From: Cryptosporangium minutisporangium
GTDB taxonomy: Bacteria; Actinomycetota; Actinomycetes; Mycobacteriales; Cryptosporangiaceae
Length of the DNA stretch: 64,000 nt
NCBI RefSeq assembly: GCF_039536245.1
Contig: NZ_BAAAYN010000006.1
Location: forward strand, 1 to 64,000
Direction of reading: 5' to 3'
A program made the translations under genes and the position numbers. Every line of letters begins with the position of its first letter. The stretch's first letter is position 1. This document shows positions 35,454 to 44,645 of the stretch, piece after piece. The notes beneath the pieces are model-generated. The model did not search any database, was not told where the DNA came from, and saw only the letters and a program-made list of their open reading frames with translations.

Positions 35454-36866
35454 GTGCTGATGACGCTCTCCACGACCTTCGAACCGGCGACCGACCTCGG
35501 GTACCTCCTGCACAAGCATCCCGACAAGGCGCACCGGTTCGATCTCGCGACCGGCGTGGCACACGTCGTGTGGCCGGAGGCGGCGCCGGAGCGCAGCACC
35601 GTCGCGCTACTACTCGAGGTGGACCCGGTCGCGCTGGTTCGGGGCAAGGGCGCGCCGCAGGAGGGCTTCTCGCTGGGGCAGTACGTCAACGACCGCCCGT
35701 ACGTGGCGTCGTCGATGCTGGCGGTCGCTCTCGGCAAGGTGTTCCGCACGGCGCTGGCCGGGCGGTGTGACGCGCGTCCGGAGCTGGTCGAGCGCCCGCT
35801 GCCGTTGGAGGTCCGGTTGCCGGTGCTGCCCGCTGTCGGGGGCGTCGAGCTGGTGCGGCGCCTGTTCGGTCCGCTGGGCTGGCGGGTGGAGGCGACCCCG
35901 ATTCCGCTGGACCCGGAGGTACCGGCCTGGGGCGACTCCCGGTACGTCATGCTCGGGCTCGCCGCCGAACTCCGGCTGGCCGACGCGCTGAGCCAGCTCT
36001 ACGTCCTGCTGCCGGTGCTGGACGACGCGAAGCACTACTGGGTCGGCCCGGACGAGGTCGAGAAGCTCCTGAGGTCGGGGGAGCGCTGGCTCTCCGGGCA
36101 CCCGGACCGGGAGCTGATCACCCGCCGGTATCTGCGGCATCACCGGTCGCTGGTGCTCTCGGCGGTGGGCCGCCTGGCCGAGATCGACGACACCGAGCCC
36201 GAAGCGCTCGACAACGCGGTCGCGCAGGCAGGCGCCGACGCGCCGGCTCGGGTGGTGCCGCTGGCGCGGCGCCGCATCGAGGCGGTACTGGCGGCGCTGA
36301 CCGAGGAGGGCGCGGCGAGCGTCGTCGATGTGGGCTGCGGTGAGGGTGCGTTGCTGCGGGCGCTGGTGGCCGAGCCGCGGTTCACCCGCGTGCTCGGCGT
36401 GGACGTCTCCGCCAGAGCGCTGGAGCTGGCCGCGACGCGGCTCCAGCTGGACCGGATGGCCGACCGGGTCCGGGAGCGGATCGAGCTGGCCCAGTCGTCG
36501 CTGACCTACCGCGACGACCGGATGTCCGGGTTCGACGCGGCGGTGCTGATGGAGGTCATCGAGCATCTCGACCCCTCCCGGCTGCCTGCGCTCGGCCGCA
36601 CGCTATTCGGCGCCGCCCGCCCGCGGTCGGTCCTGGTGACCACCCCGAACGCCGACTACAACGTGCGGTACCCGAGCCTGCCCGCGGGTCGGTTCCGGCA
36701 TCCGGACCATCGGTTCGAGTGGACCCGGGCGCAGTTCCGCGAGTGGGCCGGGTCGGTGGCCTCCGAGTACGGCTACCAGGTGCGGTACCTGCCGATCGGC
36801 GACGAGGATCCCGAGCTCGGCCCGCCGACCCAACTGGCGGTCTTCCGGCGGGAGGTGGAGCGATGA
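35454..36866 (+). CDS. hen1: Hen1, 3'-terminal RNA ribose 2'-O-methyltransferase
   Basis: This 470-aa protein matches bacterial Hen1: an N-terminal domain starting MLMTLSTTFEPATDLGYLLHKHPDK, and a C-terminal SAM methyltransferase domain with VVDVGCGEGALL near residue 290. The metal-binding EVIEHLD and FRHPDHRFEWTR motifs are typical of Hen1. It methylates the 2'-OH at the 3' end of broken RNA so that the repaired RNA resists re-cleavage. The GTG at 35454 gives the usual family N-terminus; no ribosome binding site is seen. Its stop overlaps the pnkp start (ATGA), forming the two-gene RNA repair operon. Confidence 0.92.
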   Translation: MLMTLSTTFEPATDLGYLLHKHPDKAHRFDLATGVAHVVWPEAAPERSTVALLLEVDPVALVRGKGAPQEGFSLGQYVNDRPYVASSMLAVALGKVFRTALAGRCDARPELVERPLPLEVRLPVLPAVGGVELVRRLFGPLGWRVEATPIPLDPEVPAWGDSRYVMLGLAAELRLADALSQLYVLLPVLDDAKHYWVGPDEVEKLLRSGERWLSGHPDRELITRRYLRHHRSLVLSAVGRLAEIDDTEPEALDNAVAQAGADAPARVVPLARRRIEAVLAALTEEGAASVVDVGCGEGALLRALVAEPRFTRVLGVDVSARALELAATRLQLDRMADRVRERIELAQSSLTYRDDRMSGFDAAVLMEVIEHLDPSRLPALGRTLFGAARPRSVLVTTPNADYNVRYPSLPAGRFRHPDHRFEWTRAQFREWAGSVASEYGYQVRYLPIGDEDPELGPPTQLAVFRREVER

Positions 36867-39400
36867 CCGAGCTCCGCATTCCTGCGCTGTCGCTGGTCTG
36901 CCTGGTCGGGGTCAGCGGCTCGGGCAAGTCCACGTTCGCCCGCACGCACTTCGGGCGGTTCGAGGTGCTCTCCAGCGACTTCTGCCGCGGGCTGGTCGCC
37001 GACGACGAGAACGACCAGAGTGCGACGTCGGCCGCGTTCGACGTGCTGCACCACATCGCCGGTGTGCGGCTGGCCGGCGGGCGGCTGACGGTCGTCGACG
37101 CGACGAACGTGCAGTCGCAGTCCCGGGCGTCGCTCGTCGCGCTGGCCCGGGCTCACGACGTGCTGCCGGTCGCGATCGTGCTGGACGTGCCCGAGCGGGT
37201 GTCTCTGGAGCGCAACGCCGCCCGCACGGACCGCGACTTCGGCGCCGCGGTGATCCGACGGCAGCGCGAGCAGCTGCGCCGGTCGCTGCGTTCGCTGCGC
37301 AAGGAGGGCTTCCGCACGGTCCATGTGCTCGAGGGAGAGGACGAGATCGCGGACGCGGTGATCGTCCGGGAGAAGCTGCTCAACGACTTCCGGGACGATC
37401 ACGGGCCTTTCGACGTGATCGGCGACGTGCACGGCTGCCGGTCGGAGCTCGAGACGCTGCTCACGCGCCTGGGTTACGTCCTCGTCCGCGACGAACAGGG
37501 GCGGCCGGTCGACGCGAGCCACCCGGAGGGCCGGACGGCAGTGTTCGTCGGTGACCTCGTCGACCGCGGACCGGATTCACCCGGCGTGCTTCGGCTGGTG
37601 ATGGGCATGGTGGGCGCTGGACACGCCCGGTGCGTGCCGGGCAACCACGAGAACAAGCTCGTCAAGGCGCTGCGTGGACGCGACGTGCAGCGCACGCACG
37701 GGCTGGCGGAGACCCTCGCGCAGCTGGACGAGCAGCCGCCGGATTTCCGCGCGGCCGTCGAGGCGTTCTGCTACGGGTTGGTCTCGCACCTGGTGCTCGA
37801 CGACGGCAACCTGATCGTCGCGCACGCGGGACTCAAGGAGGCCTACCACGGCCGGGCGTCCGGCCGGGTGCGCAGCTTCGCGCTCTACGGCGACACCACC
37901 GGCGAGACCGACGAGTACGGGCTGCCGGTCCGCTATCCGTGGGCCGAGGAGTACCGGGGCCGGGCGACGGTGCTCTACGGCCACACCCCGGTTCCCGAGC
38001 CCCGGTGGATCAACAACACGCTGTGTCTGGACACCGGGTGCGTCTTCGGCGGGAACCTCACCGCGCTGCGGTATCCGGAGAAGGAACTGGTCAGCGTGCC
38101 CGCCGAGCAGGAGTGGTACGCGCCGGTCCGGCCGCTGACCGCGCCTGGCCGTCGCCCCGACGAGCTGGCCCTCACCGACGTCACCGGTCGCCGCGGCGTC
38201 GAGACTCGGTTGTCCGGGCGGGTGACGGTCCGGGAGGAGAACGCGGCCGGGGCGCTGGAGGTGATGAGCCGCTTCGCGCTGGATCCGCGCTGGCTGGTCT
38301 ACCTGCCGCCGACGATGGCACCGTGCGCGACCGCGCCCGCAGGCGACCTGTTGGAGCATCCGAGTACCGCGTTCGACGCCTACCGCAGCGCCGGCGTGAC
38401 CCGGGTGATCTGCGAAGAGAAGCACATGGGTTCGCGGGCGGTGGCACTGCTGTGCCAGGACGCGGAGGTCGCGCGGACCCGGTTCGAGGCACCGGACGGC
38501 GCCACCGGCGCGGTGTGGACGCGGACCGGCCGGGCGTTCTTCCCGGCCCCGCTCACCGAGGCGCTGCTGCAGCGCCTGCGGTCGGCGGCCGCGGCCGCCG
38601 ACTTGTGGGACGACGCGGACTGGCTGCTGTTCGACGCGGAGCTCCTGCCCTGGTCGGCCAAGGCCGAAGACCTGCTGCGGCACCAGTACGCCGCCGTCGG
38701 CGCGGCCGGCCGGACCGCAACCGCGGCGGCGGTGGACGTGCTGTCCGCAGCGGCCGCGCGCGGCGTCGACGTCGCCGACGTGCTGGCCCGCACCACGGCC
38801 CGGGCGCGTAACGCAGCGGCCTTCACCGCCGCCTACCGCCGTTACGTCTGGCCGACGAACGGTCTGGACGGTGTGCAGATCGCGCCGTTCCAGCTGCTGG
38901 CCTCGGGCCCGGCCGACGGCGAGGGGCGCACCTGGGCCGACCACGACCACAGCTGGCATCTGGAGGTCGCCGACCGGCTCGCCAACGCGGACCCGGCGCT
39001 GGTCCGGCGTACCCAGCGGCTGGTGGTCGACGTGAACGACACCGCTTCGGTGGAGGCGGGGATCCGGTGGTGGGAGGAGCTGACGGGCGCCGGCGGCGAG
39101 GGAATGGTGGTCAAGCCGCTGGACAACGGGGCGTCCGGCCGCCGCGTGCAGCCGGGCATCAAGGTGCGGGGACGGGAGTACCTGCGGATCATCTACGGCC
39201 CCGACTACACCGAGCCGTCCAACCTGGAGCGGCTGCGGCAGCGAGGTCTCGGCCGCAAGCAGTCCCTAGCGCTGCGGGAGTACGCCCTGGGGACCGAGGC
39301 TCTCGAGCGAGTCGTCCGTGGTGAACCGCTGTGGCGTGTTCACGAGGCGGTGTTCGCGGTGCTCGCGCTGGAGTCCGAGCCGACGGATCCTCGCCTCTGA
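36863..39400 (+). CDS. pnkp: Pnkp, bacterial polynucleotide kinase-phosphatase-adenylyltransferase
   Basis: This 845-aa protein has three domains. The 5'-kinase carries the P-loop GVSGSGKST at residues 16-24. A binuclear metallophosphatase follows, with DVIGDVHGC near 185, VGDLVDRGPDS and CVPGNHENK. The ligase-like adenylyltransferase has its nucleophilic Lys520 in EEKHMGSRA and a late GEGMVVKPL motif V. The length is close to the well-studied clostridial enzyme (870 aa). It heals and seals RNA ends with Hen1. ATG overlaps the hen1 stop by 4 bp. A TetR gene converges 13 bp downstream, so the operon ends here. Confidence 0.93.
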   Translation: MTELRIPALSLVCLVGVSGSGKSTFARTHFGRFEVLSSDFCRGLVADDENDQSATSAAFDVLHHIAGVRLAGGRLTVVDATNVQSQSRASLVALARAHDVLPVAIVLDVPERVSLERNAARTDRDFGAAVIRRQREQLRRSLRSLRKEGFRTVHVLEGEDEIADAVIVREKLLNDFRDDHGPFDVIGDVHGCRSELETLLTRLGYVLVRDEQGRPVDASHPEGRTAVFVGDLVDRGPDSPGVLRLVMGMVGAGHARCVPGNHENKLVKALRGRDVQRTHGLAETLAQLDEQPPDFRAAVEAFCYGLVSHLVLDDGNLIVAHAGLKEAYHGRASGRVRSFALYGDTTGETDEYGLPVRYPWAEEYRGRATVLYGHTPVPEPRWINNTLCLDTGCVFGGNLTALRYPEKELVSVPAEQEWYAPVRPLTAPGRRPDELALTDVTGRRGVETRLSGRVTVREENAAGALEVMSRFALDPRWLVYLPPTMAPCATAPAGDLLEHPSTAFDAYRSAGVTRVICEEKHMGSRAVALLCQDAEVARTRFEAPDGATGAVWTRTGRAFFPAPLTEALLQRLRSAAAAADLWDDADWLLFDAELLPWSAKAEDLLRHQYAAVGAAGRTATAAAVDVLSAAAARGVDVADVLARTTARARNAAAFTAAYRRYVWPTNGLDGVQIAPFQLLASGPADGEGRTWADHDHSWHLEVADRLANADPALVRRTQRLVVDVNDTASVEAGIRWWEELTGAGGEGMVVKPLDNGASGRRVQPGIKVRGREYLRIIYGPDYTEPSNLERLRQRGLGRKQSLALREYALGTEALERVVRGEPLWRVHEAVFAVLALESEPTDPRL

Positions 39401-39412
39401 GCCGTGGTGGGC

Positions 39413-40027
39413 TTACGCCGTGGCGGCGTCTCCACACATCTGCCGCTGCATCTCGCAGGTAGCGCGGAACACCTCGACGAGGTCGGTGTCCTCACCCGCC
39501 GTGCTGCGGGACGCCCATTCGTCGAGGGCCGCGTTCAGAGCGACGCTGAGCGTCTGCACCAGGATCCGGGCGCGCAGCGCCGCCTCGGAACCACCCGCGG
39601 CGGCGACCTCCTGCTGACGGAGGCGGCACTGCTCGGCGTCGACCACCAACGACGCCTGGCGCAGGTTGTCGTCCTTCGTGCAGAGGCAGCGGAACCGCAT
39701 CATCCGGCGCAGGGGAGCGCTGTCGCCCGCGCTGAAGGCGGCCAAGGCTTCCGCGGTGGCGTGGACGAGATCGCCGAAGGCGACGGCCCCGGACGGGATG
39801 TGGCCACTGACCGCGTCGTGGAAGGAGTGTTTGACGCCGAGGACGGCCTCCTCCTTCGTAGGGAAGTACCGGAAGAACGTGCGGGGGGACACCCCGGCGG
39901 CGGCAGCGATGTCGTCCACGGTCGTGTGCTCGGAGCCGCGCTGCTCGAACAGCTCGAAGGCGGCGGCCTCGATCTCCGCCGCGGTTTCGAGACGGCGGCG
40001 CAGGCGCAGACCCGTGATGTCAGTCAC
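39413..40027 (-). CDS. TetR family transcriptional regulator
   Basis: This 204-aa protein has the HTH HTTVDDIAAAAGVSPRTFFRYFPTKEEAV at about residues 34-62, of the RTFFRYFPTK subgroup that often controls MFS drug pumps. Its C-terminus includes CLCTKDD and CEMQRQMC Cys-containing segments. The start is GTG at 40027. It diverges from the DHA2 exporter at 40109, the evident target. Confidence 0.88.
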   Translation of the reverse strand: MTDITGLRLRRRLETAAEIEAAAFELFEQRGSEHTTVDDIAAAAGVSPRTFFRYFPTKEEAVLGVKHSFHDAVSGHIPSGAVAFGDLVHATAEALAAFSAGDSAPLRRMMRFRCLCTKDDNLRQASLVVDAEQCRLRQQEVAAAGGSEAALRARILVQTLSVALNAALDEWASRSTAGEDTDLVEVFRATCEMQRQMCGDAATA

Positions 40028-40045
40028 GGCCTACATGCTAGCGCG

Positions 40046-40071
40046 TGTCAATATGGCAGTGGCTGTCACTA
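40046..40071. promoter_or_regulatory. Candidate operator between TetR and DHA2 exporter
   Basis: The 81-bp divergent region contains TGTCAATA and TGTCACTA direct repeats and an AGTG/CACT inverted repeat (40058-40070). This is a plausible TetR site but the symmetry is weak. Confidence 0.35.
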
Positions 40072-40108
40072 AACTGGCTCGCAGTCCCACTGCACCGAGG
40101 AGCGTTCT

Positions 40109-41593
40109 GTGGCTATCGCAGCCGATACGACCCCGACCGAGGCCGTCGCCGCGTCCGGGATCGACGACCGGCCGTTGAGCCGAGAGGACCGCACGCTCAT
40201 CGGCCTGCTGCTCATCTCCACTTTCGTGGTGATCTTCAACGAGACCGTCATGTCGCTGGCCCTGCCGCGCCTGATGAGCGATCTGAACGTCTCCGCGGCG
40301 ACCGCGCAGTGGCTGACCACCGGATTCCTGCTGACGATGGCCGTGGTGATCCCCGCGACCGGCTTCATCATGGAGCGTTTCAGCGTGCGGCAGGTCTTCG
40401 TCGCGGCGATGAGCCTGTTCAGTACCGGCACCCTGATCGCCGCCGTGGCGCCGGGGTTCCCGGTGCTGCTCGTCGGCCGGGTCGTCCAGGCCACGGGCAC
40501 CGGCATGATGCTGCCGCTGCTCATCACCACCGCGATGAGCCTCGTCGCGCCGGGCGCTCGCGGTCGCCTCATGGGCATGATCTCGATCGTCATCTCGGTG
40601 GCCCCGGCGATCGGCCCCACCGTCTCCGGGCTGGTGCTGTCCCGGCTGAGCTGGCGCTGGCTGTTCTTCATCGTCCTGCCGATCGCCGTCCTCAGCCTGG
40701 CGCTGGGGGTGTGGAAGGTCCGCAACGTCACGACGCCGCGCCACGCGCACCTCGACGTGCTGTCATTGGTGCTGTCGGCGGCCGGGTTCGGCGGCCTGAT
40801 CTACGGGCTGTCCAGCCTCGGGGAGAGTTCCGGCCACGCGTCGGTCGCGCCCTGGATCCCGGTGACGATCGGTCTCACCGCGCTCGGGCTGTTCGGGTGG
40901 CGCCAGTACACGCTGCAGAGCGGGCGCGGTCCGCTGCTGGACCTGCGCGTCTTCGGCCGGCGTGACTTCACGATCTCAGCGCTCGCCACGATGGCCGGCT
41001 TCATCTCGCTGTTCGGTGGCTTCATCCTGCTACCGATCTACCTGCAGACCGTCCGCGACATCAGCACGCTCGTCGCCGGCCTGCTGGTTCTGCCCGGCGG
41101 CATCGCGATGGGCGCCCTCTCCCCGATGGTCGGGCGCCTCTACGACCGGTTCGGCCCCCGGCCGGTGGTCATCCCCGGCACGATCGTGCTCAGCGCCGGC
41201 CTCTGGCTCCTGGCCACCGTCGGCCCGCAGACGTCCATCGCTCTCGTGGTGGTCCTGCACGTCATGCTGATGTCCGGTCTCGCCCTGATCGTCACCCCGC
41301 TCATGACCTCCGCCCTCGGCAGCCTGCCCACCGATCTCTACGGCCACGGCAGCGCGGTCCTCAGCACCCTGCAGCAGCTCGCCGCCGCGGCCGGTACGGC
41401 GCTGTTCGTCACGGTCCTGTCGCGGACCGCCGCGTCCGAGATCGCTGGCGGCGCGGACGAGGCAGCCGCCACCGTCGACGGAGTGCAAGCCGCCTTCGTC
41501 GCCGGCGGCGTCATCTCGCTGGTGGCGGTGGTGGCGGCGTTGTTCGTCCGGCGTACCGCGCTGCTCCCCGGAGACGCCGCCCCGGTGCACTGA
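40109..41593 (+). CDS. MFS drug exporter, DHA2 family (LfrA/EmrB-like)
   Basis: This 494-aa membrane protein has 14 predicted helices. It starts with the DRTLIGLLLISTFVVIFNETVMSLALPRLMSDL segment and has GFIMERFSVRQVF motif A and a VGRVVQATGTGMMLPLL stretch typical of DHA2 drug/H+ antiporters such as LfrA. The start is GTG at 40109 with GAGGAG about 6 nt upstream. It diverges from a TetR gene that probably represses it until a toxic ligand enters. Substrates cannot be predicted. Confidence 0.9.
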   Translation: MAIAADTTPTEAVAASGIDDRPLSREDRTLIGLLLISTFVVIFNETVMSLALPRLMSDLNVSAATAQWLTTGFLLTMAVVIPATGFIMERFSVRQVFVAAMSLFSTGTLIAAVAPGFPVLLVGRVVQATGTGMMLPLLITTAMSLVAPGARGRLMGMISIVISVAPAIGPTVSGLVLSRLSWRWLFFIVLPIAVLSLALGVWKVRNVTTPRHAHLDVLSLVLSAAGFGGLIYGLSSLGESSGHASVAPWIPVTIGLTALGLFGWRQYTLQSGRGPLLDLRVFGRRDFTISALATMAGFISLFGGFILLPIYLQTVRDISTLVAGLLVLPGGIAMGALSPMVGRLYDRFGPRPVVIPGTIVLSAGLWLLATVGPQTSIALVVVLHVMLMSGLALIVTPLMTSALGSLPTDLYGHGSAVLSTLQQLAAAAGTALFVTVLSRTAASEIAGGADEAAATVDGVQAAFVAGGVISLVAVVAALFVRRTALLPGDAAPVH

Positions 41594-41616
41594 GCCCGGC
41601 CGCAGGTTCCGCCCCC

Positions 41617-42912
41617 TCAGCGCCGGTTCGGCAGGGAGAACCGGGAGACGAACTCCCACAGCACTTGGTTGGCGTCGATGTCCTTCGACGCGTTCCCGAG
41701 CGGCACCAAGGGATACGGCTCACCGCCCGGCCACGTGTGCCCACCGCCGACGATCTGGTAGAGCACGACCGGGGCGCTCGCCGGACAGTTCCGGTACTCG
41801 TGCCGGATCACGGTCGTGCCGTCCCGGGGGTCGACGTCGGGCAGCGCCGTGTCGGTGGTCGTGGCGTCGCAGCCGTTGTTCGTCGCCCAGAACGTCGCGG
41901 CGGGAGCGGTGGTGCCGTAGCCGACGAGCGGATCGGCGTCCCCGTGGAACATCACGACCGGAACCGGACGGCCGGGCGCGCAGGACGCAGGGTCGTTCAG
42001 CTGCCCGGCGACCGGCGCGTACGCGGCGAAAACGTCCGACAGCTTGCACGCGGTCAGGCTCGCGAAGAAGCCGCCGTTGCTCATCCCGGACGAGTAGATC
42101 CGGGCCGGGTCGGCGCCGAAGCGACCGGTGACGACAGCGGCCAGCGCGCGGATGTAACCGGGGTCGTCGACGTCCGGGAACGGAGTGCCGGCCTGGACGC
42201 CCTGCCAGCCGATGCCGAAGTGCTCCGGCGTGACCAGCAGGTAGCCGTTGGAGTCAGCGGCGGGCTCGAGTTCGGCGTACTGGTGGGCGATCGCCGGCGT
42301 CTCGAGCAGGCCGGGGAAGTGGAAGAGCGCAGGCAGACCCACCGCCCCGCCGCGACCGGCCGGGACCCTGACGATCGCGGAGCGATTCTGGCCGGCGTGG
42401 GCGAAGCGGACCGCGTGGTTGCCCGGGTCCAGCACCCGGTCGACGACGGTGACCGTCACGGTCCGGCGGGACGACGTGCTGCCGCGTCGGACGGTAGCCG
42501 AGCCGGACCACCGCACCGTCGTGTCCGAGACACGGGTGACCCCGCCGTTGACCGTGGCCTCGATCCGGACCCCGGCGTTCGGGTCGTCGACCGTCACCGT
42601 TCCCCGGAAGCCGAGGAGTTCCTTGGTGATCGCGAGGGTGGTCTCCGCACCGCCGGGCAACACCGCGCGACCGTTCACGCTCTGGGTCCCGAACGTCACG
42701 ATGTCGTCGAGGACGGCGATTCCCCCGCTCGTCACCGCACCGGAGACGCGGTAGGCGGGCGAGCCCGCGGCCTCCACGGTGATCGAGTCGGCCAGGGTCT
42801 CCGCCGGAGCGGCCGTGGCCGGACCGGCCGTGACGGGGACGGCGGCGATCGCGATCGTGAGGCCGCAGAGGGCGGCGAGTAATCGAGGCGGGGTCCGCTG
42901 TGACAGGGCCAT
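41617..42912 (-). CDS. Secreted PHB-depolymerase-like esterase (LpqC family)
   Basis: This 431-aa exported protein has a Sec signal peptide (hydrophobic stretch at residues 10-33, cleavage likely after an ATA-A-type site near 35). An N-terminal domain of about 140 residues with beta strands follows. The rest is an alpha/beta-hydrolase domain of the PHB depolymerase/LpqC type with nucleophile Ser in SSGMSNGGF, a catalytic Asp in MFHGDADPLV, and a His in GGGHTWPGG. It likely hydrolyses polyester or feruloyl esters outside the cell. It converges with the MFS gene at 23 bp. Confidence 0.86.
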   Translation of the reverse strand: MALSQRTPPRLLAALCGLTIAIAAVPVTAGPATAAPAETLADSITVEAAGSPAYRVSGAVTSGGIAVLDDIVTFGTQSVNGRAVLPGGAETTLAITKELLGFRGTVTVDDPNAGVRIEATVNGGVTRVSDTTVRWSGSATVRRGSTSSRRTVTVTVVDRVLDPGNHAVRFAHAGQNRSAIVRVPAGRGGAVGLPALFHFPGLLETPAIAHQYAELEPAADSNGYLLVTPEHFGIGWQGVQAGTPFPDVDDPGYIRALAAVVTGRFGADPARIYSSGMSNGGFFASLTACKLSDVFAAYAPVAGQLNDPASCAPGRPVPVVMFHGDADPLVGYGTTAPAATFWATNNGCDATTTDTALPDVDPRDGTTVIRHEYRNCPASAPVVLYQIVGGGHTWPGGEPYPLVPLGNASKDIDANQVLWEFVSRFSLPNRR

Positions 42913-43072
42913 GATCCGGCCTCCGGGAGGGCGACGTCAGTGTCGGCGCCCAGTGTGATGGGGGCATACCTTTGGCGTCTACTGTCATGGTCTGATCGCT
43001 TTGTAAGTAATACTCCGAGCTGCAGCAAATCTCGTTTTTGTCGGCCCTGTGCGTCGGCTGGTCAGGTCAGTG

Positions 43073-43086
43073 GGGATTGAAGTCCA
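43073..43086. promoter_or_regulatory. DosR-like box before PPOX stress protein
   Basis: GGGATTGAAGTCCA matches the dormancy box GGGACTWWAGTCCC at 11 of 14 positions, 53 bp before the start codon. A TTCATCCAC nonamer at 43109-43117 also occurs in the 61239 and 63839 elements. The 226-bp divergent region contains an AT-richer patch (42990-43040) likely holding promoters. Confidence 0.35.
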
Positions 43087-43138
43087 CGTAATGGGCTATC
43101 TCCGGGCGGTTCATCCACCCGTCCGACGAGGGAGCTCG

Positions 43139-43621
43139 ATGGCCGACGACGACGCCCGCAAGGTCTCCGACCTGATCAAGAGCAGCGGCCGCACCGCGAT
43201 GCTGACGACGACCGCGCCGGACGGCACGCTCACGAGCCGGCCGATGGCGCTGCAGGAGGTCGAGTTCGACGGTGACCTCTGGTTCTTCGCCGAACGCGCG
43301 TCCCGGAAGGTGACGCACCTCGCCGCTCACCCGCAGGTCAACGTCACGGTCGGCAGCGGGGCCACGTGGGTGTCGCTGACCGGGCAGGCGACGGTCGTCG
43401 ACGACGCGGCGAAGAAGAAGGAGCTGTGGAACGCCGCGGTCGAGGCCTGGTTCCCGGACGGCCCCGACGACCCGGGAGTCGTGCTGATCAAGATCGCCGG
43501 CGAGTCGGCCGAGTACTGGGACACCCCGGGCGGGCGGGTCGCGAGCCTGTTGAGTTTCGCCAAGGCGAAGGCGACCGGCAAGCCGTGCGACGGCGGCGAG
43601 AACGAGACCGTCCGCCTCTGA
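43139..43621 (+). CDS. PPOX-class flavin protein, general-stress-26-like
   Basis: This 160-aa split-barrel protein shows the pyridoxamine-phosphate-oxidase-like pattern: IKSSGRTAMLTTTAPDGTLTSRPMALQEVEFDGDLWFFAERASRKV and VSLTGQATVVDD. The C-terminal ESAEYWDTP is typical of general stress protein 26 homologues, which bind FMN or F420 and are stress-induced. GAGGGA lies about 6 nt before the ATG. It diverges from the esterase and converges on the MOSC gene. Confidence 0.87.
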   Translation: MADDDARKVSDLIKSSGRTAMLTTTAPDGTLTSRPMALQEVEFDGDLWFFAERASRKVTHLAAHPQVNVTVGSGATWVSLTGQATVVDDAAKKKELWNAAVEAWFPDGPDDPGVVLIKIAGESAEYWDTPGGRVASLLSFAKAKATGKPCDGGENETVRL

Positions 43622-43691
43622 AGTGGGGTCCGTGCCGCCTGATCACCCGCCGCCCACGGTTCTGCAGGCTCTGACCATCCGCGGGCTGGGT

Positions 43692-44513
43692 TCAGGGCGG
43701 AGGAATCAGCATCGCGGTGTCGCCGACACAGGCGGTGCCGGTGCGGACGACGGTGGCTTGCAGTCCGAACGTGACGCCGTGATGTCGGCCGATCGTCTTG
43801 AGTAGTCGTGGATCGTCGCCGAGACCGGCGTGCGGCTGGGCATTCCCGACCATCACGCACCGGGGCATCGCCGGTCCTAGGCACAGCTCCACGTCGTCGC
43901 CGATCACGAGGTGGCAGCCGGCCCAGTCGTCCTCGGGGAAGCCGACTCCCTCGACGTCGAGTTCGAGGTTCGCCCGGAAACGTGCCGGGTCCACCGGTTC
44001 CCCGCGGAGCTGTGCCAGGCGGCGGACGGCGGCGGTGGTGATCAGATGGACTGCGGACTCATCGTGGTGGCGGATCGACGTCTGCGGACGTAGCACCAGG
44101 TCGCGGCCGGCCACCGCACTGAGTCGGGCGCTGGCGGCGGGGGCATCGGCGCGGAGTTCGTCGCCGTCCGGGAACAGGATCCGCGGAACGGCGTCGTCGC
44201 CGGTGGTGGGCTCGGGCAGGCGGGCGCGGAGGGCGAACAGTCGCTCCACCCGGCGGAATCGGCGTGTGGTCTTCCCGCTGGCGATCCCGCCGTCGGCGGT
44301 GTAAGCCGCCCACCAGCGGTCACCCGCGACACCCCGTTCGGTGACCGGAGCCTGCCGCAGCCGCTCACCGGCCAGGGACTTCACCGGGTAACGAGCGATC
44401 GCGGTGACCCGCCCGACCGATCGGGGTGGTCCCGGCGCAGCTGCGGATCCAGGCACGTCGGCATGGTGCCATCCGACGTCAAAATGCCGGCCGTCGGGAG
44501 GCAATGGCAGCAT
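43692..44513 (-). CDS. MOSC domain-containing protein
   Basis: This protein of about 273 aa begins its homology at VTAIARYPVKSLAGE, the MOSC N-terminal beta-barrel start, and has the C-terminal MOSC core with FRANLELDVEG and LCLGPAMPRCVMV. The conserved Cys there is the presumed sulfur carrier or molybdenum-cofactor ligand. MOSC proteins (YiiM, mARC-type) handle sulfur or reduce N-hydroxylated compounds. ATG 44513 with GGAGA upstream is used, giving about 38 extra residues; GTG 44456 is an alternative. Confidence 0.78.
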   Translation of the reverse strand: MLPLPPDGRHFDVGWHHADVPGSAAAPGPPRSVGRVTAIARYPVKSLAGERLRQAPVTERGVAGDRWWAAYTADGGIASGKTTRRFRRVERLFALRARLPEPTTGDDAVPRILFPDGDELRADAPAASARLSAVAGRDLVLRPQTSIRHHDESAVHLITTAAVRRLAQLRGEPVDPARFRANLELDVEGVGFPEDDWAGCHLVIGDDVELCLGPAMPRCVMVGNAQPHAGLGDDPRLLKTIGRHHGVTFGLQATVVRTGTACVGDTAMLIPPP

Positions 44514-44645
44514 GGTCTCCGGGGACGCCGCGACCGGCCGCATCGCGGCGAGAAATTTCTTCGGGACCGTGTCGATCCGCGGGCCGCTCGTTCGACGTGG
44601 GGGTGCGAGGGCCGAGAGGCGGCCCCGCCGGATGAGGAGAACCTG

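Noticed and set aside
33112-35562. 816-codon minus-strand frame
   Set aside because: It lies antisense to two ABC-2 permeases, and its composition is typical of a GC shadow.
43109-43131. Third copy of the sulfatase element
   Set aside because: Only the TTCATCCAC nonamer is shared; the second arm differs, so it may be chance.
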